In this document: one piece after another, positions 53,153-60,202 of the stretch
Layout: every line of letters starts with the position of its first letter
Numbering within the stretch: the stretch's first letter is position 1
NCBI GenBank assembly: GCA_044223975.1
Contig: JBGALI010000024.1
Coordinates: 1-60,202 of the forward strand
Reading direction: 5' to 3'
DNA: 60,202 bases
Source of the DNA: CAZCPB01 sp044223975
GTDB taxonomy: Bacteria > Planctomycetota > Phycisphaerae > Phycisphaerales > UBA1924
Program-made: the position numbers and the translations under genes
Notes under the pieces: model-generated
The model's database searches: none
What the model was told of the DNA's origin: nothing
Seen by the model: only the letters and a program-made list of their open reading frames with translations

Positions 53153-54497
53153 AGCACGCCCACGCCTCCGCCTCCTGGATCGCCTGCCGCGGCGCGATCG
53201 CATCGCCATCGCCCATCCCGACTCGCCGGCGGTTCACCGCCGCGACGATGCTGTCGCCCGGGTCCGGCCGCACGATCGGCACATCGCTCCCGAACCACAG
53301 CAGCTCGCCCGCGCGGCAGCCCGAATCGATAAGTTCGCGCAGCGGCAGCACCCGCTCAAGCCGGTGCGGCAGGTAGCGCCGCAGCGCCTCGATGTCGTAC
53401 AGCAGGTGGCACGGCTGCACGCTGGCCATCACGCCCAGCTGCGCGAAGCGCGGCACATCGCTCTCGTCGATCAGCTCGCAGTGCTCGATCCGCACCAGCG
53501 AACCCGGAGCGTCAGCGACGGGCCGCGCCGACTGCGGAAGAGAAGCAACTGTGTCCCTGCGCTCACGTCTTGAGTTCGCAAGTTCGACGGCGTCGAGCAC
53601 CGCGCGCACCGCTCCGTCCCCGATCGCGTGCGCGGCAAGCTCCAACCCGTGCCGCCGGCACCTCTCGATCGCGCCTGCGATCTGGTGCACGGTCATGAGC
53701 GGCTTGCCGCGCTCCATACTTGGCATCGCGTCGCGGTACGGCTCGAGCATCCACGCGGTGCGGCTGTTGAGCGTGCCGTCGGTGAAGACCTTGGCACCAG
53801 CCAGACGCAGGCCCGGGCGCTCCCATTCCCGCGCGGTCCGGACCGCGTCTTCGAACGAGTCGAGCGGGACGTACAGCTCCACGCGCGAGGCCAATTCGCC
53901 CGCGTCATGGAGCGATGCCAGCAGCGGCCCCAGCCACGCCTGCGCCAGCATGTCGTGCGCCTCGGCGTACCCGTGCGATGCGAGATCGCGCAGGGCCGCC
54001 TTCACCTGCTCGCGGCGTTCGCCCGGCCCCGGCTCGGGCGCGGCATTCCAAACCTGGTGCGCCGAACGCTCCAGCAGCAGGCCGGTGAGCGCCCCGGTGC
54101 GGGCATCGCGGCAGACGACCCCGTCCGGCGGGTCTGAAGTTCGCTCGTCGATCCCGGCCGCCGCGAGGGCCAGCGCATTGGCCGCGACCGCGTGGTGATC
54201 AAACGACATTACCGCGCACGGGCGCGAGCCGACCGCCCGGTCAAGCTCGGCCACGCTCGGCCACCGCGCCTCGGCCCAGCTCTCCGCGCGGGCGCCGTGC
54301 GCCAGCACCCACGCGCCCGGAGCATCCCGCGCCGCCACCAACGCCGCTTCACGGGCCAGCACGTCGAGACATTCCCGCACGCTCGCGCACCGCGACAGGT
54401 CGGGCATGGTGAGCGACCGCCCATGCGATGCGATGTGCGCGTGCGCCTCGCGCAACGATCGGACTCGGCCGTGGGCTGGGAAATGTTCGGAGGTCAT
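53121..54497 (-). CDS. Amidohydrolase, YtcJ-like (Amidohydro_3)
   Basis: 458 residues. The expected opening strands of the family are short or missing: the sequence begins near the metal-binding HxH as LREAHAHIASHG, while YtcJ-like enzymes are usually ~540 residues. Other metal-site elements are present: AKVFTDGTLNSRTAWM (Lys/Asp region), AHAIGDGAV, RIEHCELIDESDV and WFGSDVPIVRPDP. It likely hydrolyses a cyclic or N-acyl amide; substrate unknown. ATG 54497. It reads away from the erythromycin-esterase-like gene. Confidence 0.8.
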   Translation of the reverse strand: MTSEHFPAHGRVRSLREAHAHIASHGRSLTMPDLSRCASVRECLDVLAREAALVAARDAPGAWVLAHGARAESWAEARWPSVAELDRAVGSRPCAVMSFDHHAVAANALALAAAGIDERTSDPPDGVVCRDARTGALTGLLLERSAHQVWNAAPEPGPGERREQVKAALRDLASHGYAEAHDMLAQAWLGPLLASLHDAGELASRVELYVPLDSFEDAVRTAREWERPGLRLAGAKVFTDGTLNSRTAWMLEPYRDAMPSMERGKPLMTVHQIAGAIERCRRHGLELAAHAIGDGAVRAVLDAVELANSRRERRDTVASLPQSARPVADAPGSLVRIEHCELIDESDVPRFAQLGVMASVQPCHLLYDIEALRRYLPHRLERVLPLRELIDSGCRAGELLWFGSDVPIVRPDPGDSIVAAVNRRRVGMGDGDAIAPRQAIQEAEAWACFTGPSRAACS

Positions 54498-54589
54498 GAT
54501 GCGGGCGCGTGCAGGCTTCGGGCGCGCGGCGCATCAACTGTACCATGGCGCACCGGCTGCTCGCCGCGCCGACCGAAACGGAGATCCCC

Positions 54590-56377
54590 ATGCTCATCGC
54601 CGCGTGCAGTGTGTTGGCTTCGACGATGGCGCTTGCTTCCCCAGGCCGAACCGACGGGGTGGACCCGGCGGCCGCCGCTTGGATCAAGTCACACGCTATC
54701 CCGTTCACGACCAGCCAGGCCGGTCACGGCTTCGATGATCTCGCGCCGCTCGACAAGGTCATCGGCGATGCCCGCATTGTCGCTCTCGGCGAGCCCACGC
54801 ACGGCACGCGCGATGCCTTCCAGATGAAACACCGGCTCCTGGAGTACCTCGTCGAGCAGAAGGGCTTCCGCATCTTCTCGATCGAGGCCAACATGCCCGA
54901 GGCGTACGCCCTCAACGAGTACATCGTCGACGGCAAGGGCGACCCGGCCAAGCTCGTGGCGGGCATGTACTTCTGGACCTGGAACACTCAGGAAGTCCTC
55001 GACATGGTCGAGTGGATGCGGGCCTGGAACGTGGCCCACCCCCCCGCCGCCGGCGCGCAACCTTTGCGCTTCACGGGCTTTGACATGCAGACGTCGACCG
55101 TCGCGGCAAACATTGCGACCGAGTTCCTTCAGAAGCAGGCCCCGGAGCTGGTCCCCGAGGCCAAGACCGCGTTCGCCAACGCCGAGTCGCTCAACTTCGA
55201 GGTCGGCGATACCGCCGCGAGCTTCGCATCGGCCACCGGATCATTCCCCGCCGCCGCCGCCAAGGGCAAGAAGCTGGTGCTCTCGGGGTGGATCCGCACC
55301 GAGGGCGTCGAAGAGTGGGCCGGCATCTGGTGGCGCTGCGACACCTCCGCCGGCCCTGGCGCGTTCAACAACATGCAGGACCAGAAGATCAGCGGCACGA
55401 CCGACTGGAAGCGCTACGAGTTCACGCTCGACTGCAACCCCGACACCACGGGCATCAACTTCGGGTTCCTGCTCTCGGGTCCGGGCACCGCGTGGTTCGA
55501 TGATGTCGAGATCACGCTCGACGGCGTCAAGTACGAAGACCCCGCCCGGTTCACCTTCGACTTTGAGAACGACGAGGTAAAGTACCTCAGCATGCCCCGC
55601 GGCAACTACGCGGTCTCGCGCGTCGAGACGGCGCCTCACGCGGGCAAGAAGTGTCTCCAGCTCCGACGGCTCCCCGACCCCAAGCCGGGCGAGAAGGTCG
55701 ACCCCAAGGCCGCCGTCGCCGCCGCCAAGAAGGTTCTCGACGCCATGGTCGCCCGGCGCGATGAGCTTGCAGCCAAGGCCGGCGCCACCGAGACCGACTG
55801 GGCCATCCAGAACGCCCGCATCGTCTGGCAGCGGGCCCGCATGTTCGATGTCGACGACATGCAGAAGGGCTCGGGCATCCGCGACGAGTGCATGGCCGAC
55901 AACGTCGAGTGGATCCTGCAGCACAACCCTGGCGCCAAGATCGTTCTTTGGGCCCACAACGCCCACGTCAGCCGCGGCAGCATCTGGGGCACCACGTGGA
56001 TGGGCCGGAGCATCGAGGCCAAATTCCCCGGCCAGATGGTCGTTTTCGGGTTTGCGACCGGAAAGGGCACCTACACCGCCGCGGGAGGGGTCGGGAAGTC
56101 GGGTCTCAGCTCCGATCACGTGCTCCAGGAGCCGCCGGCCACCAGCGTCGAGGCGTACCTGGCCTCGGCGGGCCAGCCGCGACTCCTCCTGGACATCCGC
56201 GCCGCCCGCAAGGACGACCCCGGCTCGGGGTGGGCGCTGACCTCGATCCCGATCCGCAGCATCGGCGCCATGGCGATGGAGGAGCAGTTCTTCCCGATCG
56301 TGCCCAAAGAGATGTTCGACATCCTGGTCTGGCAGGAACAGACCGGCGCGAGCGTGCCCCTCAAGAAGGCGCCCTGA
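54590..56377 (+). CDS. Exported erythromycin-esterase-family protein with inserted beta domain
   Basis: 595 residues from ATG 54590 with GGAG close upstream; signal peptide ends near ALASPG. EreA/ChaN-like core motifs: IVALGEPTHGTRDAFQMKHRL with the active His, FRIFSIEANMPEAYALNEYI, then KIVLWAHNAHVSR and a GSxx-type C-terminal half. Between core halves (about residues 200-345) is a jelly-roll-like insert with LSGWIRTEGVEEWAGIWWRC, NNMQDQKISGTTDWKRYEFTL and a closing WFDDVEITLDG, as in carbohydrate-binding-like domains. Hydrolase of an ester or lactone; macrolide resistance is not implied. Confidence 0.85.
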   Translation: MLIAACSVLASTMALASPGRTDGVDPAAAAWIKSHAIPFTTSQAGHGFDDLAPLDKVIGDARIVALGEPTHGTRDAFQMKHRLLEYLVEQKGFRIFSIEANMPEAYALNEYIVDGKGDPAKLVAGMYFWTWNTQEVLDMVEWMRAWNVAHPPAAGAQPLRFTGFDMQTSTVAANIATEFLQKQAPELVPEAKTAFANAESLNFEVGDTAASFASATGSFPAAAAKGKKLVLSGWIRTEGVEEWAGIWWRCDTSAGPGAFNNMQDQKISGTTDWKRYEFTLDCNPDTTGINFGFLLSGPGTAWFDDVEITLDGVKYEDPARFTFDFENDEVKYLSMPRGNYAVSRVETAPHAGKKCLQLRRLPDPKPGEKVDPKAAVAAAKKVLDAMVARRDELAAKAGATETDWAIQNARIVWQRARMFDVDDMQKGSGIRDECMADNVEWILQHNPGAKIVLWAHNAHVSRGSIWGTTWMGRSIEAKFPGQMVVFGFATGKGTYTAAGGVGKSGLSSDHVLQEPPATSVEAYLASAGQPRLLLDIRAARKDDPGSGWALTSIPIRSIGAMAMEEQFFPIVPKEMFDILVWQEQTGASVPLKKAP

Positions 56378-56406
56378 GCGCCGCACCGTGCCTCGGCCAC
56401 CCTCGC

Positions 56407-57036
56407 TCAGGCACCATCGGCCAGAGCGCCGATCGCCAGGCGCGCCGCCCCCTCGTCGGGGCATTCGGTGGGAAACTCAACCCGCACCACGCCGAGGCTG
56501 GCCCGCACATCCACCCCGTCGGGGTCGACCCCGACCGCGATCGGCGCCTCCGGTGAAAATCCTGTCCCCTTCGCGCACAGTCGCCCGAGGCGAGCCCGGT
56601 CGGCGTTGAGGTCGCGCAGCAGGCGCGACTCAGAGCCGCGCAGCGCGTTGCCCACCGTCACGTCGTCGCCGTCGCAGACCTCGCCGTCCCAGCGCGCCGA
56701 CTCGACCTTGAGCGATGCCCACGCGCGCTCGCGCGCGCTGCCGTGGTACGCCGCCCACCGGTCGACGCCCTCGTGCGTGCGCGGGTCGATCGGCGCGGGC
56801 TCGACGACCAGCTGGAGCACCGGTTCGGAATCGTCGGGGAGGTAGAGAACCCTGCCGAGCTCGTCGCTCCCCGCGTCGCGCGGGTCCCACTCGGGGGGCA
56901 TGGGCATGACGGGGCGGCCGGTCGCCGGGTCGAGCACGAAACGGGCCTGAAAATAGGCTCCGTCGAGCATGAGCAGCCCGCGCGTGAACGAGCGGAGGAG
57001 GCGGAGCGCGGCGCGTGGGAGTTGATCGCTTGGCAC
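56407..57036 (-). CDS. PNPOx-like split-barrel protein with DUF2470-like C-terminus
   Basis: 209 residues from a GTG at 57036. A frame further upstream to 57108 is open but runs into the terminator of the mini-gene, so I reject that start. N-terminal ~110 residues resemble a flavin-reductase/PNPOx split barrel (LMLDGAYFQARFVLDPATG, LGRVLYLPDDSEPVLQLV). The C-terminal part (LRDLNADRARLGRLC, VGVDPDGVDVRASLGVVRVEFPTEC) follows the DUF2470 pattern of HugZ-type heme-utilisation proteins. Assignment is tentative: the motif match is partial and no heme ligand is evident. Confidence 0.55.
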   Translation of the reverse strand: MPSDQLPRAALRLLRSFTRGLLMLDGAYFQARFVLDPATGRPVMPMPPEWDPRDAGSDELGRVLYLPDDSEPVLQLVVEPAPIDPRTHEGVDRWAAYHGSARERAWASLKVESARWDGEVCDGDDVTVGNALRGSESRLLRDLNADRARLGRLCAKGTGFSPEAPIAVGVDPDGVDVRASLGVVRVEFPTECPDEGAARLAIGALADGA

Positions 57037-57068
57037 GGTGGATTGTTGCCGCGGAACACGCTTGTTCC

Positions 57069-57104
57069 AAAAACGACCACGGGGCCGTGTTACCGACCCC
57101 GTGG
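57069..57104 (-). terminator. Rho-independent terminator of the poly-lysine mini-gene
   Basis: Perfect stem CCACGGGG (57077-57084) with CCCCGTGG (57097-57104). Reading leftward it is followed by TCG and five T. It lies 78 bases past the stop of the 19-residue gene and before the PNPOx-like gene. Confidence 0.85.
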
Positions 57105-57181
57105 CCATTCGTTGATCTGTGCGCCCGAGAGAGTGCCCGGGCGGAGTCGGCGAGCGCCGTTGTCGGCGCCTGCCGCGCTCG

Positions 57182-57241
57182 TCACTTGCGTGACTTCTTC
57201 TTGCCCTTCTTCTTACCCTTCTTCTTCGCCTTCTTCGCCAT
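57182..57241 (-). CDS. 19-residue lysine-rich mini-protein
   Basis: ATG at 57241, stop TGA at 57182-57184: MAKKAKKKGKKKGKKKSRK, 14 basic residues of 19. GGAGAATTTCA places a Shine-Dalgarno at good spacing, an AT-flanked promoter lies ~80 bases upstream (57321-57350), and a strong terminator ends the unit (57069-57104), so it is a complete stand-alone gene. Regular (K)n-G spacing suggests a nucleic-acid- or ribosome-binding peptide, comparable in composition to histone-like or ribosomal-protein tails. No neighbour shares its operon. Confidence 0.75.
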   Translation of the reverse strand: MAKKAKKKGKKKGKKKSRK

Positions 57242-57320
57242 TGAAATTCTCCTGAAAGCGATGCCTGCAGAGTTCATTCCGTCGACCACGGCGGCCGCGG
57301 CGCTCCGCTTGACCGAAGAT

Positions 57321-57350
57321 GGTATCGGAAAATCGTCGCCCGTGTGTCAA
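57321..57350 (-). promoter_or_regulatory. Promoter of the lysine-rich mini-gene
   Basis: On the minus strand a perfect TTGACA (57350-57345) is 18 bases from GATACC (57326-57321). An A-run of eight directly upstream (about 57358-57365) looks like an UP element. It is one of the best -35 boxes in the window and predicts strong expression. Confidence 0.55.
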
Positions 57351-57473
57351 GTCAAACTTTTTTTTCAACAATGATGCCCGCCCCCCCTCGCGCGCCGTCG
57401 GCGCTCCGAGCGCCCGCGCGAAGTAGACTCTGGTCCCCGCGCGAGCGCGCGAGGGCACACCACAGGAGTCGCG

Positions 57474-58718
57474 ATGGCACACATCGACACACGCACGCTC
57501 GCCTGCGGCGCCACCCTCGTCGTTGAACGCATCGACGGCGTCGGCTCCGCCGCGCTCCACTGGCTCGTCCCCGCCGGCGTCGCCTACGAACCGGATCATC
57601 TCCAGGGCATGGGCTCGATGTGGAGCGAACTCCTCATGCGCGGCTCGGGGAACCTCGACTCGCGCCAGGCCGCCGATGCCTTCGATCGCCTGGGCGCCGG
57701 GCGTGGCAGCGAACCGGGCTCGCTCTTCATGCGCATGAGCGCCACCCTGCTCGGCGAACGCGCCCCCGAGGTGCTCCCGCTGCTGGTCGACATGGTCCGT
57801 CGCCCGCGCATGAGCGAGGATGCGCTCGAGCCGGCCCGCGACCTTGCCCTTCAGGCCTTGGAGTCGCTCCGCGACAACCCCCAGGAACGCGCCACGCTTG
57901 CCGCCCGCGAGCGCCACTTCCCCACCCCCTTTAACCGCTCGGGGATGGGCACCGAAGATGGGCTCAAGGCCTTGACACGCAAGGACTTGACAGAGACCTG
58001 GGCACGCCTGGCCGTGCCCCGGGGTTCAATCTTCGCCGCCGCCGGAAAGGTCGACCCCGCGGCACTCGAATCCCAGCTCAACGACCTACTCAAAGGATGG
58101 AGCGGCGGCCACCCCGAACCCGTGAAGGGCCCGCCCCCACCACGCGGCTACGCCCATGAGCCCGATGAGACCAACCAGGTGCAGATCCTCCTCGTCCACG
58201 ATGCCCCCACCGAGCGCGACGAGAACAGCCTGCTCGAGAAGATCGTGGTCTCGGTCCTCTCGGGGGGCATGTCGGGGCGCCTCTTCACCGAGGTCCGCGA
58301 GAAGCGCGGCCTGTGCTACTCCGTCAGCGCCGGCTACCGCGGCGACCGCGACTTCGGGGCTGTCTCCGGGTACGTCGGCACCACGCCCGAGCGCGCCCAG
58401 GAGTCACTCGATGTGCTCATCGCCGAGCTCCAGCGCATCCACACCCCCGCGGGGAGGGTCACCAAGGACGAGTTTGACCGCGCCAAGATCGGGATGAAGA
58501 GCCGGGTCATCTTCAGTGGCGAGTCCACCTCGGCCCGGGCCGGGGCCATCGCCTCCGACATGCACCGCCTGGGTCGGCCCCGCACCCTCGATGAACTGGA
58601 ACGCCGCATCGACGAGGTCACGCTCGACCGGGTCAACGACTACCTCGCCAAGCGCACCATGGGCACACTGACCATCCAGACGCTGGGCCCTAAGGAGCTC
58701 AAGCCGCCCGCGGCGTAA
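57474..58718 (+). CDS. M16-family peptidase homologue lacking the HxxEH site
   Basis: 414 residues, AGGAG six bases before ATG 57474. It has both M16 half-domains: the N-terminal strand TRTLACGATLVVERIDGVGSAALHWLVPAG and the C-terminal SGGMSGRLFTEVREKRGLCYSVSAGYRGDRDFG. The latter is the conserved R-Y motif block. Where the zinc motif HxxEH should be, the sequence is HLQGMGSMWSELL (about 42-54), so the zinc-binding His pair is lost. Such inactive members usually pair with an active M16 subunit, but none is in the window. No signal peptide. Confidence 0.85.
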   Translation: MAHIDTRTLACGATLVVERIDGVGSAALHWLVPAGVAYEPDHLQGMGSMWSELLMRGSGNLDSRQAADAFDRLGAGRGSEPGSLFMRMSATLLGERAPEVLPLLVDMVRRPRMSEDALEPARDLALQALESLRDNPQERATLAARERHFPTPFNRSGMGTEDGLKALTRKDLTETWARLAVPRGSIFAAAGKVDPAALESQLNDLLKGWSGGHPEPVKGPPPPRGYAHEPDETNQVQILLVHDAPTERDENSLLEKIVVSVLSGGMSGRLFTEVREKRGLCYSVSAGYRGDRDFGAVSGYVGTTPERAQESLDVLIAELQRIHTPAGRVTKDEFDRAKIGMKSRVIFSGESTSARAGAIASDMHRLGRPRTLDELERRIDEVTLDRVNDYLAKRTMGTLTIQTLGPKELKPPAA

Positions 58719-58789
58719 GTTCCGTTGCATCACGATCATGCAGCGCATGTCAAAGGCGGCGGCGAGCGCGGATCCAGCGCGCGAGCCTG

Positions 58790-59851
58790 TCAATTCTCGA
58801 GCATCGACTGGCAGAGCTGCATCGCCCGGGGCACCGCGTCGGCGATCTTCTCAAAGTCGAGCGATGCCTGCGAAGGCACCGCGTTCCCGGGAAAATCACG
58901 GGCGACCGATGCTCGGACCGGGATGTGACGCGATTCGCTCGCGGCGAGCATCCGCTCGACCACTTCACTGAGCAGGAAGTCGAGCAAACCAGCCGCGGCG
59001 CCGGCGTTCGGACCCCCCGCGACCAGCCCCGCGGTGTTGGGGAGCACCACCGTCCCCATCCGCGACAGCGCGGCCACGGGTGCTCCCGGGTCATCGATCC
59101 CCTCCAGCACCATCCCGACCTTCCAGCCATTGCGCTGCGCCGCGTAGACATCATCGCTGTCGGTCAAGCCGACGTCGATCTCTCCCTGGGAGATCGCCCG
59201 GACGACCGAGGCGTTGCCGTCGTAGAGGCGGACACCGGCACCCTTCAACTCGCCGAGCCACGAGGTGAACACCGGCTCTCCCGCGCGTGCGAGCATCGCG
59301 GCCATGTGCGCCCGGGTGGTCCCGAACTGCGGGCGCGCCATGCCCACACGCCCGCGCCCCACCGCGGGCACAGCCAGCACGCGATCGGGCGCGTCCTTGG
59401 TCTCAACACGGGTCGTGCTGTACGCGATCACCCGCGCCCGGCCCGGCATGACGAACCACTTCGCACGGGCGTTGAGAACATCCGGTCGGCCTGCCGCGAG
59501 GGCACCGGGCGTGTGCTCGGCCAGCACGCCTTCGCGTGCCAATCGCACGGAACCCAGCGGCTCGCTCGACCACCACACATCGGCGCGGGGGCGGTCCTTC
59601 TCATCGAGCAGCCGCTGCACCAGGCCGGTGGTCTTGGTCGCCTCGGTGTCGGTCACAACCCCGACCTTGACGCCGGAACTTTTCTCGAACGCCGCGACGA
59701 CCTGCTTGAGGATCTCGTCATCAGCGCTGGAGTAGAGAACGACCTTTGACTCTGATGAGGCGCGACGATCGCACGCACCCAGGACGGCCGCGGCCGCGCC
59801 CGCGCCGATCGCCCGCAGCGCGCCACGCCGCGACCACCTGCCAGAACTCAC
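58790..59851 (-). CDS. Tat-exported iron(III)-type ABC transporter binding protein (FutA/FbpA-like)
   Basis: 353 residues from a GTG at 59851. Twin-arginine signal WSRRGALRAIG, hydrophobic stretch, lipobox-like LGAC. The mature part follows the bacterial binding-protein fold: KVVLYSSADDEILKQVVAAFEKSSGVKVG, VQRLLDEKDRPRADVWWSSEPLG, IDVGLTDSDDVYA and VVLPNTAGLVAGGPN. Ferric siderophore-free iron uptake is typical; a Tyr pair near the iron site is not evident, so the metal is uncertain. A longer N-terminus to 59974 would run through the family B repeat and is rejected. No permease or ATPase gene is visible before the window ends. Confidence 0.8.
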   Translation of the reverse strand: MSSGRWSRRGALRAIGAGAAAAVLGACDRRASSESKVVLYSSADDEILKQVVAAFEKSSGVKVGVVTDTEATKTTGLVQRLLDEKDRPRADVWWSSEPLGSVRLAREGVLAEHTPGALAAGRPDVLNARAKWFVMPGRARVIAYSTTRVETKDAPDRVLAVPAVGRGRVGMARPQFGTTRAHMAAMLARAGEPVFTSWLGELKGAGVRLYDGNASVVRAISQGEIDVGLTDSDDVYAAQRNGWKVGMVLEGIDDPGAPVAALSRMGTVVLPNTAGLVAGGPNAGAAAGLLDFLLSEVVERMLAASESRHIPVRASVARDFPGNAVPSQASLDFEKIADAVPRAMQLCQSMLEN

Positions 59852-59881
59852 ACGCTTGTCGGTTGAATCTTCGGCGCATTG

Positions 59882-59926
59882 CTCCCCCCTCCCAGAGGGA
59901 GGGGGGCCGGGGGGGTGGGCTCGGGG
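59882..59926. repeat. Dispersed GC palindrome, family B, copy 2
   Basis: Stem CTCCCCCCTCCC/GGGAGGGGGG around AGA, followed by GGCCGGGGGGGTGGG. It corresponds to the element at 685-739 in stem-then-GGCCGGGGG order. Located just upstream of the binding-protein gene start. Confidence 0.5.
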
Positions 59927-60156
59927 CGCGCCGTGAGTGTCGTTGTAGGCCGGAGCGCCTGGCCGGGAGATCATCCGGTTCGAGCGTTCGGAATCGGTCG
60001 GAATGCACGAGTGATCGCGCGAATCGCTCGCCACTCCAACGCCACGCGCACCACGCGAAGCTGCTCGCACTCGCGTTTGTTCTTGAGCATTCCGGATGCG
60101 CGGCACGGGTGAGCGGCCTCGTGAAGTGAGGCGCAGCGCTGTGCGCTCAATCGGCG

Positions 60157-60202
60157 CCCCCCCCCCCCCCCCCCCCCCCCCGCGGGGGGGGGGGGGGGGG
60201 GG
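60157..60202. other. C25 / G19 homopolymer contig end
   Basis: Twenty-five C (60157-60181), then GC, then nineteen G to the last base. A run of C followed by its mirror of G at the exact edge of the sequence is best explained as an assembly or sequencing artefact. Confidence 0.8.

Larger units (their letters stand above)
59852..60202. other. Terminal spacer with repeat and homopolymer end
   Basis: 351 bases with no recognised gene. It holds the family B palindrome 59882-59926 and ends with a homopolymer artefact from 60157. The promoter of the binding-protein gene must lie here but was not located. Confidence 0.5.

Noticed and set aside
56407..57108. Longer start (57108) for the PNPOx-like gene
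   Set aside because: It would place the start codon inside or beyond the stem of the mini-gene terminator at 57069-57104.
1..60202. Search for tRNA, rRNA, tmRNA, transposase, integrase or phage genes
   Set aside because: None seen on either strand; no inverted-repeat-bounded element with a transposase.
60157..60202. Telomere-like or hairpin chromosome end
   Set aside because: Pure C then pure G with no repeat unit is a sequencing or assembly artefact, not a known replicon end.

Overview
The window is GC-rich (roughly 68% by eye) and almost entirely coding. It most resembles a genome of the Planctomycetota, probably class Phycisphaerae. That placement is an inference from gene content: a secreted FG-GAP/HAF protein with a LEPR-XLL-like N-terminus, a DUF1080 protein, a NF038122-like HExxH metalloprotease, a bacterial deoxyhypusine-synthase homologue, and many small membrane zinc-ribbon proteins typical of the phylum. 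LptE-like and MsbA-like genes suggest a cell with an outer membrane. The left edge cuts a gene. The right edge ends in a C25/G19 homopolymer that looks like an assembly artefact. I found no rRNA, tRNA, CRISPR array, IS element or phage gene.

Layout. 1-6.0 kb: a cut hypothetical gene whose frame runs through dispersed repeats, rnr, a CpcT/CpeT-like lipoprotein, and a translationally coupled BamD-like/lptE-like pair. 6.5-9.1 kb: two tandem membrane zinc-ribbon paralogues, followed by a repeat-rich spacer. 9.4-13.9 kb: class I aldolase, fabH, a VOC protein and a shortened uvrC. 14-21.6 kb: a 1109-residue FG-GAP protein, ogt, a family 2 glycosyltransferase, and a divergent MsbA-like exporter with a small C4 zinc-finger gene. 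21.6-30.5 kb: a leftward run of ketosynthase, thiL, DUF1080 protein, esterase, kelch protein, zinc-ribbon protein and beta-helix protein. 30.6-41.6 kb: more zinc-ribbon proteins, a secreted metalloprotease with its own promoter and terminator, a cysteine synthase/sulfurtransferase pair, a double-FKBP protein and two tandem 666-667-residue paralogues. 41.6-48.6 kb: a deoxyhypusine-synthase-like gene, an aquaporin with an altered second NPA box, an undescribed repeat-domain protein with a one-domain sister, and speA. 49-60 kb: a TPR protein, phenylalanine hydroxylase, a YbjQ protein, an amidohydrolase, an erythromycin-esterase-like protein, a PNPOx/DUF2470-like protein, a 19-residue poly-lysine mini-gene with promoter and terminator, a non-catalytic M16 homologue and a Tat-exported iron-type binding protein.

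Four things stand out. First, ten zinc-ribbon membrane proteins of one family lie in 46 kb. Second, a stand-alone lysine-rich mini-protein gene is complete with promoter, Shine-Dalgarno and terminator. Third, an unrecognised ~85-residue domain occurs four times in one protein and once in its neighbour. Fourth, several GC-rich palindromic repeat families sit in spacers, and one has compensatory base changes. Functionally the region is mostly housekeeping (RNA decay, fatty-acid synthesis, DNA repair, thiamine, polyamine, sulfur and envelope biogenesis) interleaved with lineage-specific secreted and membrane proteins.
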